Shown here one piece after another: positions 44,806 to 54,871 of a stretch of DNA of 64,000 bases (positions are counted from its first letter, which is position 1; each line of letters opens with the position of its first letter). The notes under the pieces are model-generated. The model worked only from the letters and a program-made list of their open reading frames with translations. It was not told where the DNA came from and made no database searches. Source of the stretch: VRUE01 sp963718775. Its GTDB lineage: Bacteria; Actinomycetota; Thermoleophilia; Solirubrobacterales; 70-9. The stretch is from contig OY970377.1 of NCBI GenBank assembly GCA_963718775.1, positions 1,302,001 through 1,366,000 of the forward strand, in the 5' to 3' direction. The position numbers and the translations under genes are program-made.

Positions 44806-46083
44806 TCAGCTCTTGCTCGCCGGTCGCCGCTTCCGCGGCCGGCCGCCGCGCACCGGCTTGGCGTCCGGAACGCTGCGTTTCGGAGCCTTCGGCCGCCCGG
44901 TCGTCTGCAGCAGCTTCAGCGCCTGCACGTAGACGAGGTTCTTGTGTTTGCGGACGATGTCGGCGTCCCGCATCGCCTCGAGGAACTCCTCGGGCCCGTC
45001 GAAGTCGTGGATCCGCACCCGCACGCTGCCCAGGCCCTGAGCGACATGGCTGTCGGAGCCCGCCCCGGGGACGATCCGGTACTTGCGGGCGAAGCGTTCG
45101 GCCTCCTCGTTGAAGGCGGTCAGGGCGACGCGCGGGTTGAAGACCTCGAGCACGTCGATCTCCTCGACGATGTCGAGCAGGTGCTCGTAGTCGGGCACCG
45201 AGTGGAAGCGGTCAAAGGGGTGCGGCACGTAGACGAGGCCGCCCTGCGCGCGGATCGCCGCGATCGTCTCCGCCATCGTCATCCCCTTGGGGATCTTCTC
45301 CTCGAGGAAGAGGCCGATTACCTCGCCCTGCTCGGCGGTCTTCACCTCCTCGGCGACGATCACCTTGATGCCGTCCATCTGCTCGGCGATCTTGCGTGCC
45401 TCCAGCGCCCCGGAGACCTCGTTGTGATCGGTGATCGCGATCGCGCCGAGCCCACGGTCGCGGGCGGTCTCCAGGAGCACCTCGACCGGCGTCGCGCAAT
45501 CGGTCGAGTGATCGGTGTGCATGTGCAGGTCGACCTCGATCAGCGGCCGCTCGACGATGCGCTGGCGCACCCCCTCGTCGCCACCGAGGCTGTGACGGCG
45601 GGCGAGCAGGCGGCGGTAGAGCGCCTCCAGCTCCTCGGCGACCGTCGCCCAGTCCCGTTCCGGCCCCCCCGGCTGAACCAGCTCGTAGCTGGCCGGGAAG
45701 TAGCGCTCCAGAAGCTGCGCCGTCTCCTCACTGACGACAGTGCGGGCGTCGAGGCGGCCGAAGAAGATCTCGACCAGGGGGCGCGCCACCTGGGTCGAGA
45801 GCACCCGCTCCTGCGGCGCGTGGAAGGTGGCGACGTTGAGCGAGAAGGAGTGGCGCAGCGCCGCCGAGGCGACACTGGGGGCGAAGGGCTCGTGGACGTG
45901 GACGATGTCGGGCGGCTCGGCGCGCAGCGGCCGCTTGACCGGGTCACCGGTCGCGTAGTTGACGACCTCGTGGCCGCGGCGCTCCAACTCCGCCGAGACC
46001 CGCTCGACGTACTCGTTTACCGGGTCCTCGACGCCCCGCCGGCGGGGCGTGACCTGGGCGATCGAGAGCGGCTCTACGGGCAC
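44806..46083 (-). CDS. Glycosyltransferase-like N-domain fused to a PHP phosphoesterase
   Basis: 425 aa. Residues 1-165 resemble the N-terminal Rossmann half of GT4 mannosyltransferases (IAQVTPRRRGVEDPVNEYVE, HEPFAPSVASAALRHSFSLN, ATFHAP), without the nucleotide-sugar-binding C-half. Residues about 175-395 form a complete PHP domain with metal-site motifs DLHMHTDHSTD, AITDHNEVSGA, YVPHPFDRFH and PGAGSDSHVAQG. The C-terminus is a basic tail (GRPRKRRPASKS). It lies 10 nt downstream of ino1 in an inositol-lipid operon, so the phosphoester cleaved may be an inositol phosphate; this is inference. Intact, GTG start. Confidence 0.8.
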   Translation of the reverse strand: MPVEPLSIAQVTPRRRGVEDPVNEYVERVSAELERRGHEVVNYATGDPVKRPLRAEPPDIVHVHEPFAPSVASAALRHSFSLNVATFHAPQERVLSTQVARPLVEIFFGRLDARTVVSEETAQLLERYFPASYELVQPGGPERDWATVAEELEALYRRLLARRHSLGGDEGVRQRIVERPLIEVDLHMHTDHSTDCATPVEVLLETARDRGLGAIAITDHNEVSGALEARKIAEQMDGIKVIVAEEVKTAEQGEVIGLFLEEKIPKGMTMAETIAAIRAQGGLVYVPHPFDRFHSVPDYEHLLDIVEEIDVLEVFNPRVALTAFNEEAERFARKYRIVPGAGSDSHVAQGLGSVRVRIHDFDGPEEFLEAMRDADIVRKHKNLVYVQALKLLQTTGRPKAPKRSVPDAKPVRGGRPRKRRPASKS

Positions 46084-46093
46084 AAGGCCAAGC

Positions 46094-47257
46094 TCAGGCG
46101 GAGGCCTTTTCCCCGCTCGGAACCGCCGTCTTGCCGCGCGCGTTGGCGGCGATGAACTCCTCGGTCTGCTCCCGCGCCTCGTCGTCGGGGCGCTGGCTGT
46201 GCGGCGACTTCATCAGGTAGCTGGAGGGGCCGTCGAGCTGGCCGGCGATGCCGTTGTTGAGCGCCAGCTTGATCAGCCGCACCGCGTCGATGACGACGCC
46301 GGCGGAGTTCGGCGAGTCCCAGACCTCGAGCTTGAGCTCGACGTTGAGCGGCACGTCGCCGAAGGCTTTGCCCTCGAGGCGGATGTGCGCCCACTTACGA
46401 TCGGTAAGCCAGGCGACGTAGTCGGAGGGGCCGACGTGGACGTCCTCGGCGGGCAGCTCGTGGCCCATGATCGAGGTGACCGCGTTGGTCTTGGAGATCT
46501 TCTTCGAGTCGAGCCGCTCGCGCTCGAGCATGTTGTAGAAGTCCATGTTGCCGCCGACGTTGAGCTGCGAGGTGCGCTCGACCCGGACGCCGCGGTCATG
46601 GAAGAGGCGGGCAAGCTGGCGATGGACGATCGTCGCGCCAACCTGGGACTTGATGTCGTCGCCGATGATCGGCAGGCCGGCCTCTTTGAAGCGCTTGTCC
46701 CAGTAGTCCTCGCGGGCGATGAAGACGGGCAGGCAGTTGACGAAGCCGACGCCGGCCTTGAGGGCCTGCTCGACGTACCACTTGGTCGCGTCCTCGGAGC
46801 CGACCGGCAGGTAACAGACCAGCACGTCCGCCTTGGTCTCCTTGAGGATGCCGACGACGTCAGCCGTTTCGCCCGGCGCTTTGACGATCTTCTCTTTGAG
46901 GTACTTGCCGAGGCCGTCGAGGGTCATGCCGCGCTCGACCTTGACGCCCAGGTTGGGCACCTCGGCGAACTTGATCGTGTCGTTCTGCCCCGACCAGATC
47001 GCCTCGGAGAGGTCCTTGCCGACCTTCTCGGAGTCGATGTCGAAGGCGGCGACGAACTCGACGTCACCGACGTGGTAGCCGCCCAGGTCGACGTGCATCA
47101 GGCCGGGCACTTCCTCGTTGGGATCGGCGTCCTTGTAGTACTGGACGCCCTGGATGAAGGAGTTGGCGCAGTTGCCGGTACCGACTATCGCGACGCGGAC
47201 CTTCTCGTCCGTGCGGGCGGCGCCGTTGCTGCCATTTGCTCCGTTGCTCTCGCTCAT
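46094..47257 (-). CDS. ino1: myo-Inositol-1-phosphate synthase
   Basis: A 387-aa NAD-dependent synthase converting glucose-6-phosphate to inositol-1-phosphate, the first step to phosphatidylinositol and mycothiol-type compounds in actinobacteria. Blocks: VRVAIVGTGNCANSFIQGVQ (NAD fold), LVCYLPVGSEDATKWYVEQA, GDDIKSQVGATIVHRQLARL, TSQLNVGGNMDFYNML (active-site Asn/Asp) and SKTNAVTSIM. ATG 47257 has GAAGGA upstream. It is the first gene of the pair with the GT/PHP fusion and lies 61 nt downstream of the CDP-alcohol transferase. Confidence 0.96.
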   Translation of the reverse strand: MSESNGANGSNGAARTDEKVRVAIVGTGNCANSFIQGVQYYKDADPNEEVPGLMHVDLGGYHVGDVEFVAAFDIDSEKVGKDLSEAIWSGQNDTIKFAEVPNLGVKVERGMTLDGLGKYLKEKIVKAPGETADVVGILKETKADVLVCYLPVGSEDATKWYVEQALKAGVGFVNCLPVFIAREDYWDKRFKEAGLPIIGDDIKSQVGATIVHRQLARLFHDRGVRVERTSQLNVGGNMDFYNMLERERLDSKKISKTNAVTSIMGHELPAEDVHVGPSDYVAWLTDRKWAHIRLEGKAFGDVPLNVELKLEVWDSPNSAGVVIDAVRLIKLALNNGIAGQLDGPSSYLMKSPHSQRPDDEAREQTEEFIAANARGKTAVPSGEKASA

Positions 47258-47318
47258 TGAATTCGAAGTCCTTCCTCGATCGGGCTAGGTGGCAAAGCAC
47301 ACCCAGGTCCGCGACTGG

Positions 47319-47984
47319 TTACAGGTCAGGCTGGCCGATGGCCTCGTTTGAAAGCTGGTTTCGGACGTGCCATACACGCTGGATCGTCGTAACGATGGTC
47401 AGTGCCGCGATCAGATAGACCGCGGGCGCCAGAAGTTCGAAGTCGCCGAGCCCGGCACCCTTGGCGAAGACCAAGCCGATGGAGAGTATGACTACCCGCA
47501 CCGGTCGCGTCGCCAACCCGACCTTGCACTCGACCCCGAGCGCCTCGGCGCGGGCGCGCGTGTAGGAGACCATCAGCGAGCCGAGCACGGCGACGACGCA
47601 CATCGCGGCGGCGAAATCCTCGCCTTCGGCGGCGAAGTAGCCGGCCACCGCGGCGAGCACGATTCCCTCCTCGATGCGGTCCAGGGTCGAGTCGAGGAAA
47701 GCGCCGAAGAGCGTCCCCTTGCCCGACATGCGCGAGTAGCGCCCGTCGAGCGTGTCCATCACCGAGCCGACGATGAAGGCGACGCCGGCGAGGAAGAAGA
47801 GGTGCTGGGTGACCAGAGCCGCGGCGACGAGGTTGCCGATCAAGCCGGCGACCGAGATCGCGTTCGGGGTCAGCCGCGACTCGATCAGGCGCTCGCGGGC
47901 GTAGGAGCGCAGCTCCTGGCCGTTGCGGGCCTGGCGACCGTTGCGGCGGCTACCAGGCGCCCTCGGGGGCGCCGACGAATCCAT
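47319..47984 (-). CDS. CDP-alcohol phosphatidyltransferase (phosphatidylinositol-phosphate synthase candidate)
   Basis: A 221-aa membrane enzyme. The family signature D-x2-D-G-x2-A/S-R-x8-G-x3-D-x3-D is present as DTLDGRYSRM followed by GTLFGAFLDSTLDRIEEG. About five transmembrane helices are visible (PNAISVAGLIGNLVAAALVT, LAPAVYLIAALTIVTTI). The neighbouring ino1 gene makes inositol phosphate, so synthesis of phosphatidylinositol phosphate is the likely reaction. PgsA-type activity is the alternative. ATG 47984 is preceded by TAGCCT at 47992-47997 (minus strand), 7 nt away, without a Shine-Dalgarno sequence: a leaderless candidate. Confidence 0.88.
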   Translation of the reverse strand: MDSSAPPRAPGSRRNGRQARNGQELRSYARERLIESRLTPNAISVAGLIGNLVAAALVTQHLFFLAGVAFIVGSVMDTLDGRYSRMSGKGTLFGAFLDSTLDRIEEGIVLAAVAGYFAAEGEDFAAAMCVVAVLGSLMVSYTRARAEALGVECKVGLATRPVRVVILSIGLVFAKGAGLGDFELLAPAVYLIAALTIVTTIQRVWHVRNQLSNEAIGQPDL

Positions 47985-48020
47985 CGGGGTCAGGCTACCG
48001 GGCCAAGCGGTTCGAGGACC

Positions 48021-48077
48021 AGCCGAACTGCATCAAGTTTCCGGCCTGCTGGACCGGAAACTTGATGCAGTTCGGCT
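48021..48077. terminator. Perfect 24-bp hairpin
   Basis: AGCCGAACTGCATCAAGTTT-CCGG (48021-48044) and its exact inverse (48054-48077) surround a 9-nt loop. It follows the stop of the PAP2 gene (minus strand) and precedes the CDP-alcohol transferase promoter. Termination of PAP2 transcription is the likely role. Confidence 0.7.
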
Positions 48078-48082
48078 TTCGC

Positions 48083-48865
48083 TTAGGCCTCCGCCTCCTG
48101 CGGGGCGGAGTCGCGGCGCCAGGCCCAGGCGTGCGGACGAGCGCGGGCGAGCAAGCGCTGGGCTACCAGGGCCGAAACGGCGGCGACCGTCCAGCCCAGC
48201 GCGACGTCGGCCCAGTAGTGGTTGCCGGTGACGACGACGACCCAGGCGACCAACAGCGGCCAGGCGATCCAGAAGGCACGCGTGACTCTGTGCCGCGCCA
48301 GCCTCGCGCCGCTGAAGCCGATCATCGCCGCGAAGGCGCAGTGCATGCTGGGCACCGCTGCGTAGGGGTTGATGAAGATCTTGACCAGCGCGGAGTCGTG
48401 ATTGACGCTGGAGAAGTCGTTGATCGTGTCGATGAAGCCGTACTGAGGGAAGAGCCGCGGCGGCGCGGTCGGGTAGAGCGTGTAGCCGACCACGGCCAGG
48501 CCCATCGAGACCATGAACATGTTGCGGATGAAGTAGTAGGCGTCGTTGCGGAAGAAGTAGACCCAGACGAAGAAGCCGAGCACGACCGCGAACTGGCTGT
48601 TCATGTAGACCTGGTTGGCGAAGTCGATAAGCCAGTTCGCCTGCAGGAAGAATTCCTGCGCCGCCGGCTCGAAGAAGGTGTGCGTGCCGCGCTCGAAATC
48701 GATGATCGTCTGGCCGTGAGCGAAGGCAGGGCCGTGCTGCCCCTCGGCGATTCCGCGCGCCGTCTCGTAGATGAGGTCGACGATCACCAGCAGCCCGATC
48801 TGGCGGCCGAGGTCGCCCCATCCCTGGGGCAGCTTGTCTCCGATGCGGGCGAGGACGCGAAACAC
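48083..48865 (-). CDS. PAP2-superfamily membrane phosphatase / inositolphosphotransferase-like
   Basis: A 260-aa integral membrane protein with about six helices. Active-site motifs are YTLYPTAPPRLFPQYG, NPYAAVPSMHCAFAAMIGFS (PSMHxAF) and GNHYWADVALGW (the catalytic H-x3-D). This arrangement matches the PAP2_3 group that includes Aur1/Ipt1-type inositolphosphoryl transferases. Its position beside ino1 and a CDP-alcohol transferase supports an inositol-lipid role (inference). GTG 48865, with TACAAT at 48876-48881 (minus strand) 10 nt upstream. Intact. Confidence 0.85.
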   Translation of the reverse strand: MFRVLARIGDKLPQGWGDLGRQIGLLVIVDLIYETARGIAEGQHGPAFAHGQTIIDFERGTHTFFEPAAQEFFLQANWLIDFANQVYMNSQFAVVLGFFVWVYFFRNDAYYFIRNMFMVSMGLAVVGYTLYPTAPPRLFPQYGFIDTINDFSSVNHDSALVKIFINPYAAVPSMHCAFAAMIGFSGARLARHRVTRAFWIAWPLLVAWVVVVTGNHYWADVALGWTVAAVSALVAQRLLARARPHAWAWRRDSAPQEAEA

Positions 48866-48902
48866 TGGACGAGAAATTGTAATTCCCTGGTTAACGGAGT
48901 CG

Positions 48903-49733
48903 CTACGCGACGAATTCCGAGACCGTGTCGACGACCCGCACGTCGTCGATCCAGGGCCAGTGGCCGGCGGCTGGGACTAGTTGGAGCGTCGAGTTTGGAA
49001 GGGCTCGGGCGTAGGCCTCTCCGAAGCGAGGCCTGAGGAAGGGGTCGTTGGCGCCCCAGAGGACCAGGGCGGGGCAGGTGATGCGGTTGAGGTCCTTGCC
49101 GGCGAGGGCAAGACGGCTGGGATCGGCGTGGCGGTAGAGGGCGAGCGTGGCCTCGTTGGTTCCGTGGTCCATGTGGCGCCAGATCATCTCGATGAACTGC
49201 GGTGGCATCGGCCGGCGATCACCCGAGACCTGGCGCATGACCAATCCCATCGACGACTTGGTGGCGGTCGCGTTGGCGAACTCGCCGAGGCCGCGGCGGC
49301 GCCAGATCTGCGCAACCCAGTGCCAGCGGAAGCCGGGCAGCAGCGGGACAGCATTGATCACGACGAGCTTCTCGACCAGGTCCGGGCGTCGCTGGGCGCC
49401 GATTAGCGCCAGACAGCCCCAGTCGTGGATAACCAGCTTGCGGCGACCGACGCCGAGCTCGTCGAGGCACTTCTCGAGGAAGGCCGAGAGCCCGTACATC
49501 GAGTAGTCGAAGTGGGCCGGGTCGGGACGGTCCGAGCGGCCCCAGCCCGGCATGTCGATCGCTATCGCCGGCCCACCCCGCTCCAGGAATGGCAGCCAGT
49601 CCTCGCCGTGGGTCGGGTTGCCATGGCAGTAGACGACGGGAACGCCCTCGCCCGGAGTCCGCCGGTAGAAGACGCGGATCCCGTCGACTGACAGTTCTCC
49701 CTCTTCGATCGCAGCCGCCATCCGCTGAACCAT
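48903..49733 (-). CDS. Alpha/beta-hydrolase, haloalkane-dehalogenase-like
   Basis: About 276 aa. VVYCHGNPTHGEDWLPFLE carries the HG oxyanion motif plus the N-P-T pattern of dehalogenases. The nucleophile elbow is VIHDWGCLALIGA with Asp instead of Ser, as in haloalkane dehalogenases and fluoroacetate dehalogenases. The acid is in LWGANDPFLRP and the His in VPAAGHWPWIDD. The Asp nucleophile is directly visible; the halogenated substrate is an inference from the family. Start ATG 49733 or 49721. Only 25 nt separate it from the divergent nth gene. Confidence 0.88.
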   Translation of the reverse strand: MVQRMAAAIEEGELSVDGIRVFYRRTPGEGVPVVYCHGNPTHGEDWLPFLERGGPAIAIDMPGWGRSDRPDPAHFDYSMYGLSAFLEKCLDELGVGRRKLVIHDWGCLALIGAQRRPDLVEKLVVINAVPLLPGFRWHWVAQIWRRRGLGEFANATATKSSMGLVMRQVSGDRRPMPPQFIEMIWRHMDHGTNEATLALYRHADPSRLALAGKDLNRITCPALVLWGANDPFLRPRFGEAYARALPNSTLQLVPAAGHWPWIDDVRVVDTVSEFVA

Positions 49734-49758
49734 ATGGCGGTTTAGGGTCCCGCCGATA

Positions 49759-50424
49759 ATGCCGTGGAAACGACCGACCAAACGCCGTGTCCGCGCGATC
49801 CGCGACCGCCTGCGCGAGATGTACGGCGAGCCGGTCAACGAACCGCACGGCCACCCGATCGCCGAGCTGATCAAGACGGTGCTCTCCCAGCACACCAACG
49901 ATCGTAACCGCGACCGCGCCTTCGCGGCGTTGCGCGAGCGCTTCCCCGCCTGGGAGGAAGTTCGCGACGCGCCGGTCGAGGAGGTCGAGGAGGCGATCCG
50001 GCCCGGCGGCCTCGGCAAGCAGAAGGCGCCGCGGATCCAGGCGATCCTCGAACAGCTCGGCGAGCCTCCCGACCTCGATTGGATGGAGACAGCCTCGCGC
50101 GAGGAGTCGCTCGAGTTCCTGCTCGCGCTGCCGGGGGTGGGACGCAAAACAGCCGCCTGCGTGCTGATCTTCACCTGGGACATTCCCGAGATCCCGGTTG
50201 ACGTCCACATCCACCGGGTCGGCGGCCGTCTCGGCCTCTTCCCGGAAAAGGCGCCCTTCGGACGCGCCCACGACGAAATGCTCGCGATCGTCGACCCCGA
50301 GGACGCCTACGAGCTGCATATGAACCTGATTCGCCACGGGCGCGAGGTCTGCCGCCCGAAACCGCGCTGCGGCGAGTGCGAGCTTCGCCGAATGTGTCCC
50401 TGGTACCGTGCCGAGCGCAAATGA
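49759..50424 (+). CDS. nth: Endonuclease III-like DNA glycosylase/AP lyase
   Basis: A 221-aa base-excision repair enzyme. A helix-hairpin-helix reads LLALPGVGRKTAACVLIF with the catalytic Lys, VDVHIHRVGGRLGLF carries the catalytic Asp, and the C-terminal CRPKPRCGECELRRMC provides a four-Cys 4Fe-4S cluster. ATG 49759 lies 10 nt after TAGGGT (49743-49748). The stop overlaps the cytochrome c gene start (ATGA), so repair enzyme and cytochrome are co-translated, an odd pairing. The symbol is by family; it may be a paralogue. Confidence 0.92.
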   Translation: MPWKRPTKRRVRAIRDRLREMYGEPVNEPHGHPIAELIKTVLSQHTNDRNRDRAFAALRERFPAWEEVRDAPVEEVEEAIRPGGLGKQKAPRIQAILEQLGEPPDLDWMETASREESLEFLLALPGVGRKTAACVLIFTWDIPEIPVDVHIHRVGGRLGLFPEKAPFGRAHDEMLAIVDPEDAYELHMNLIRHGREVCRPKPRCGECELRRMCPWYRAERK

Positions 50425-50831
50425 GCAAAAAGACCTTCATCGTCTTCGGGCTGGTGGTCATATTCCTCGCCGTCCTGATTCCTTGGCTCGCCTTCCGCTC
50501 GGATGGCGACGCGGCGAGGGGCGCCCAGGAGGTGCCGGCCGACCTGACCGAAGGCCAGAGCCTCTTCCAGACCAACTGCGGCACCTGCCACACGCTCTAC
50601 GCGGCGGGCACCGACGGCAACTACGGACCCGACCTCGACCTGCTCCTCGCGCCTTCCGGCGTCCCGACCGATGCGGAAGCGATCGAACAGACCGAAGGCC
50701 GCGTCCTCAACGCGATCGAAAACGGTGTCGACAGCAAGACGACGTTGGGCCGCATGCCGGGGGGCATCCTCAACGAGGAGCAGTCGCGGGAAGTCGCTGA
50801 ATTCGTCGCTCGTACTGCTGGAGAGGGTTAG
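50421..50831 (+). CDS. Membrane-anchored class I cytochrome c
   Basis: A 136-aa protein: an N-terminal membrane anchor (TFIVFGLVVIFLAVLIPWLA), a short linker, and a cytochrome c domain with the heme-binding TNCGTCHTLYAAG (CxxCH) and distal Met in TLGRMPGGI. It is a likely electron carrier on the outer face of the membrane. It overlaps the nth stop by 4 nt. A composite palindrome begins at its stop codon. Confidence 0.92.
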   Translation: MSKKTFIVFGLVVIFLAVLIPWLAFRSDGDAARGAQEVPADLTEGQSLFQTNCGTCHTLYAAGTDGNYGPDLDLLLAPSGVPTDAEAIEQTEGRVLNAIENGVDSKTTLGRMPGGILNEEQSREVAEFVARTAGEG

Positions 50832-50944
50832 AGGCCGCCCCGGTAGGGGCTTCACTTAACTTTTCCCGAAGACAGTGGGCGGCTGTCCGCCGGCCGCGCG
50901 GCGGAAAAAGTACAAGACGTTCCGCCCCTACCGGGGCGGCCTCT
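50830..50944. terminator. Composite palindrome between convergent genes
   Basis: A perfect 21-nt inverted repeat (50830-50850 and 50924-50944) encloses 73 nt. The interior has further imperfect stems, ACTTTTCCCG/CGGAAAAAGT, and a GGCGGC/GCCG hairpin. The architecture is the same as the element at 44011-44134 although the sequence differs. Confidence 0.6.
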
Positions 50945-50957
50945 ATCTCAGCCGTTG

Positions 50958-52174
50958 TCAGCGGACGAAGTTCAGCGCACTGAAAAGTCCAGCGTGGTCG
51001 GAGTCCCAGAAGCCGTTGAGGGGTTGGCGGCCGGTGACTACTGAGGTTTTCAGCTTGATTTCCTTTGGATCGCGGGTCATCACGTGGTCGACTTGGTGGT
51101 TGAAGTCGGTGATTGCGCCACCGGAGCCGACTGCTAGCAGGCTCGATTTGAGGCAGCAGCCGAGCGGGTCGTTGGTGCTGCGCTCGCGCATCCCGGCGGC
51201 GAGCAGGGTGCGGTAAGCCTGCTGGTCGCCCGGTTCGACCGTGTCGTCGTCGGAGTTGAGGTCGCCGAGCAAGACGACGGGCAGGCTGCTCGTCGCCGGC
51301 CGCCTGGCGCGACCAGTTCGGCCGCCTGCAGAGCGCGCACGCTCGGCACCTGGTTGGCGTCGTCGAAAGCCTCCAGGTGGGTGTTGACGAAGCGGAACTG
51401 ATGGCTACCACGAACCTTGGCGTCGACCGCGGTCCAGCCGCGGGTCACAGCGAGGTTGACGCCTGAGACCGTCACGGTCAGCAGGCTGGCGAAGTGCCCG
51501 GCCTGCGGGCGCTTGAAGGTGACGCCGGCGCCGTTGCGGACGAGGATCACGTCGCGCATCGTCAGCCGCCCGTTGATCTCGGCGTTGGGAATCGCCCCGT
51601 TGGGCCCGTCGCCGGGAACGCCGTTCTCGTCGGCCGGGGCTTCGAAGTCGAACTCGTCCTGGGAGATCGCGACGCGGTACTGCGGCTTGCCTTTGCCGCC
51701 TTTGCCTTTGCCCTTGTTGAGCTGGGCGAGCAGTTCAGCCAGGTAGTCGTAGCGGACCGTGGTGGCGGTCGGGGTGGCGCCGGTGTTGAGGAAGACTTCG
51801 AGACTGGGAGGCCCGGTGCGCCAGAGCGCCACCTCCTGCAGGCCGACCAGGTCAGGCTTCTTCTTGAGGATCTCCTGGGCCAGGCCCTTGGCGCGGGTCG
51901 GGAAGCTGTTGGCGGTCACTTCGCGGAGGATCTGGCCAGTGGCGGCGGTGAAGGCGCCGAGGCCCGAAGCGGTGATCGCCGGCGTCAGATCAGCGCCGAG
52001 GTAGAGGTTGCGGGTCATCGTGTTGACGACCTTGGCCTTGTCGGGGCCTTTGCCTTTGGCCGTGCCTTTGCCGGACTTGGCGGCCGCCACGCCCGGGACC
52101 AGCCAAAAGACCAGTGCGGCAGCGAGGGCCAGTAGGACGACCGCTCGCCGGATCGCTGGATGCGGGTGATTCAA
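50958..52174 (-). CDS. Secreted endonuclease/exonuclease/phosphatase family protein (one frame break)
   Basis: About 405 aa with a signal peptide (AVVLLALAAALVFWLVPGVA) and a Gly/Lys-rich leader (KSGKGTAKGKGPDKAK). EEP-fold blocks: NTMTRNLYLGADLTP, KKPDLVGLQEVALWRTG (metal Glu), FRFVNTHLEAFDD, then after an extra base near 51290 VVLLGDLNSDDDTVEPGD, QVDHVMTRDPKEI and GFWDSDHAGLFSAL (catalytic SDH). A GKGKGGKGK insert in mid-domain is unusual. It could act on extracellular DNA or phospholipid. Confidence 0.83.
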
Positions 52175-52265
52175 GATGTCTCCTCTTCGTCGCGACCCCA
52201 GTCAGCCCGGGCCGATTTCGTCGAGGCGCCTCCAATACCCGCAAACCCACTATACGCGCCAAAGG

Positions 52266-52336
52266 TTTGCATCGCTTCGACGATCTGCCATACTGGCGCT
52301 TAGATTTCATAGGCATAAGAAACTAGACTTTGGAGG
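52266..52336 (+). promoter_or_regulatory. dnaK promoter with HAIR-like element and ribosome-binding site
   Basis: TTGCAT (52266-52271), 17 nt, CATACT (52289-52294) form a sigma-A-type promoter. Immediately downstream CTTAGAT-N7-GCATAAG (52299-52319) has the 7-7-7 spacing of the HspR target (HAIR: CTTGAGT-N7-ACTCAAG) but matches only in part. GGAGG at 52332-52336 serves GTG 52346. The rest of 52175-52265 shows no gene. Confidence 0.55.
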
Positions 52337-52345
52337 TACTTGATA

Positions 52346-54246
<1,901 letters not shown>

Positions 54247-54250
<4 letters not shown>

Positions 54251-54864
54251 CGTTTGCCCAGGACGATCAAGGCCCGGAGCGCTCGGCCGCGGGGCCTGGC
54301 GCGACCTCGGGGGGGCCTGCGGGCGGGCGCGAGGCGTCCGTTCTCGGCCCCCCCGAGTCCGCGCCACCCGCGGAAGAGGCGTCGGATCAGGTCGACCAGG
54401 ACTTCGAGGCGCTGCTGGCTGACACCCAGCGCGAGCGAGATGAGTATCTAGATCTCGCCAAGCGGACCAAGGCTGATTTCGAGAACTTCCGCAAGCGGAT
54501 GACGACGGAGATCCAGGTCGCGTCAGCTCGAGGTAAGGCTGAGCTGATTCGAGAGGTTGTGCCTGTGCTCGATGACTTGGAGAGGGCCCTGCAGGCTGCT
54601 GGGTTGGATCCGGAGGGAGATTCAGAGGATGGGCTGGCACATGGTGTCTTGCTGGTGTTCCGGAGCCTGCGGGATTCGTTGAGTCGCAATGGGATCGAGG
54701 CGGTCGACCCGACGGGGGAGAAGTTCGATCCGACTGCGCATGAGGCGCTCTCTACTGTTGCCGCCGAGGGGGTCGAGTCGGGGACCGTCGTCGAGGTGCT
54801 GCAGAAGGGCTACCGGCTCGGTGAGCAGCTGATCCGGCCGGCTCGCGTGGTGGTGAGCGAGTAG
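54247..54864 (+). CDS. grpE: Nucleotide exchange factor GrpE
   Basis: A 205-aa GrpE dimer protein that releases ADP from DnaK. GTG 54247 overlaps the dnaK stop. About 55 residues of Pro/Gly/Glu-rich leader precede the long coiled coil (RERDEYLDLAKRTKADFENF, RKRMTTEIQ) and the beta domain (GIEAVDPTGEKFDPTAHEAL, VVEVLQKGYRLGEQLIRPA). The last motif is the GrpE signature. DnaJ follows after 7 nt. Confidence 0.97.
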
Positions 54865-54871
54865 GAGGGCC

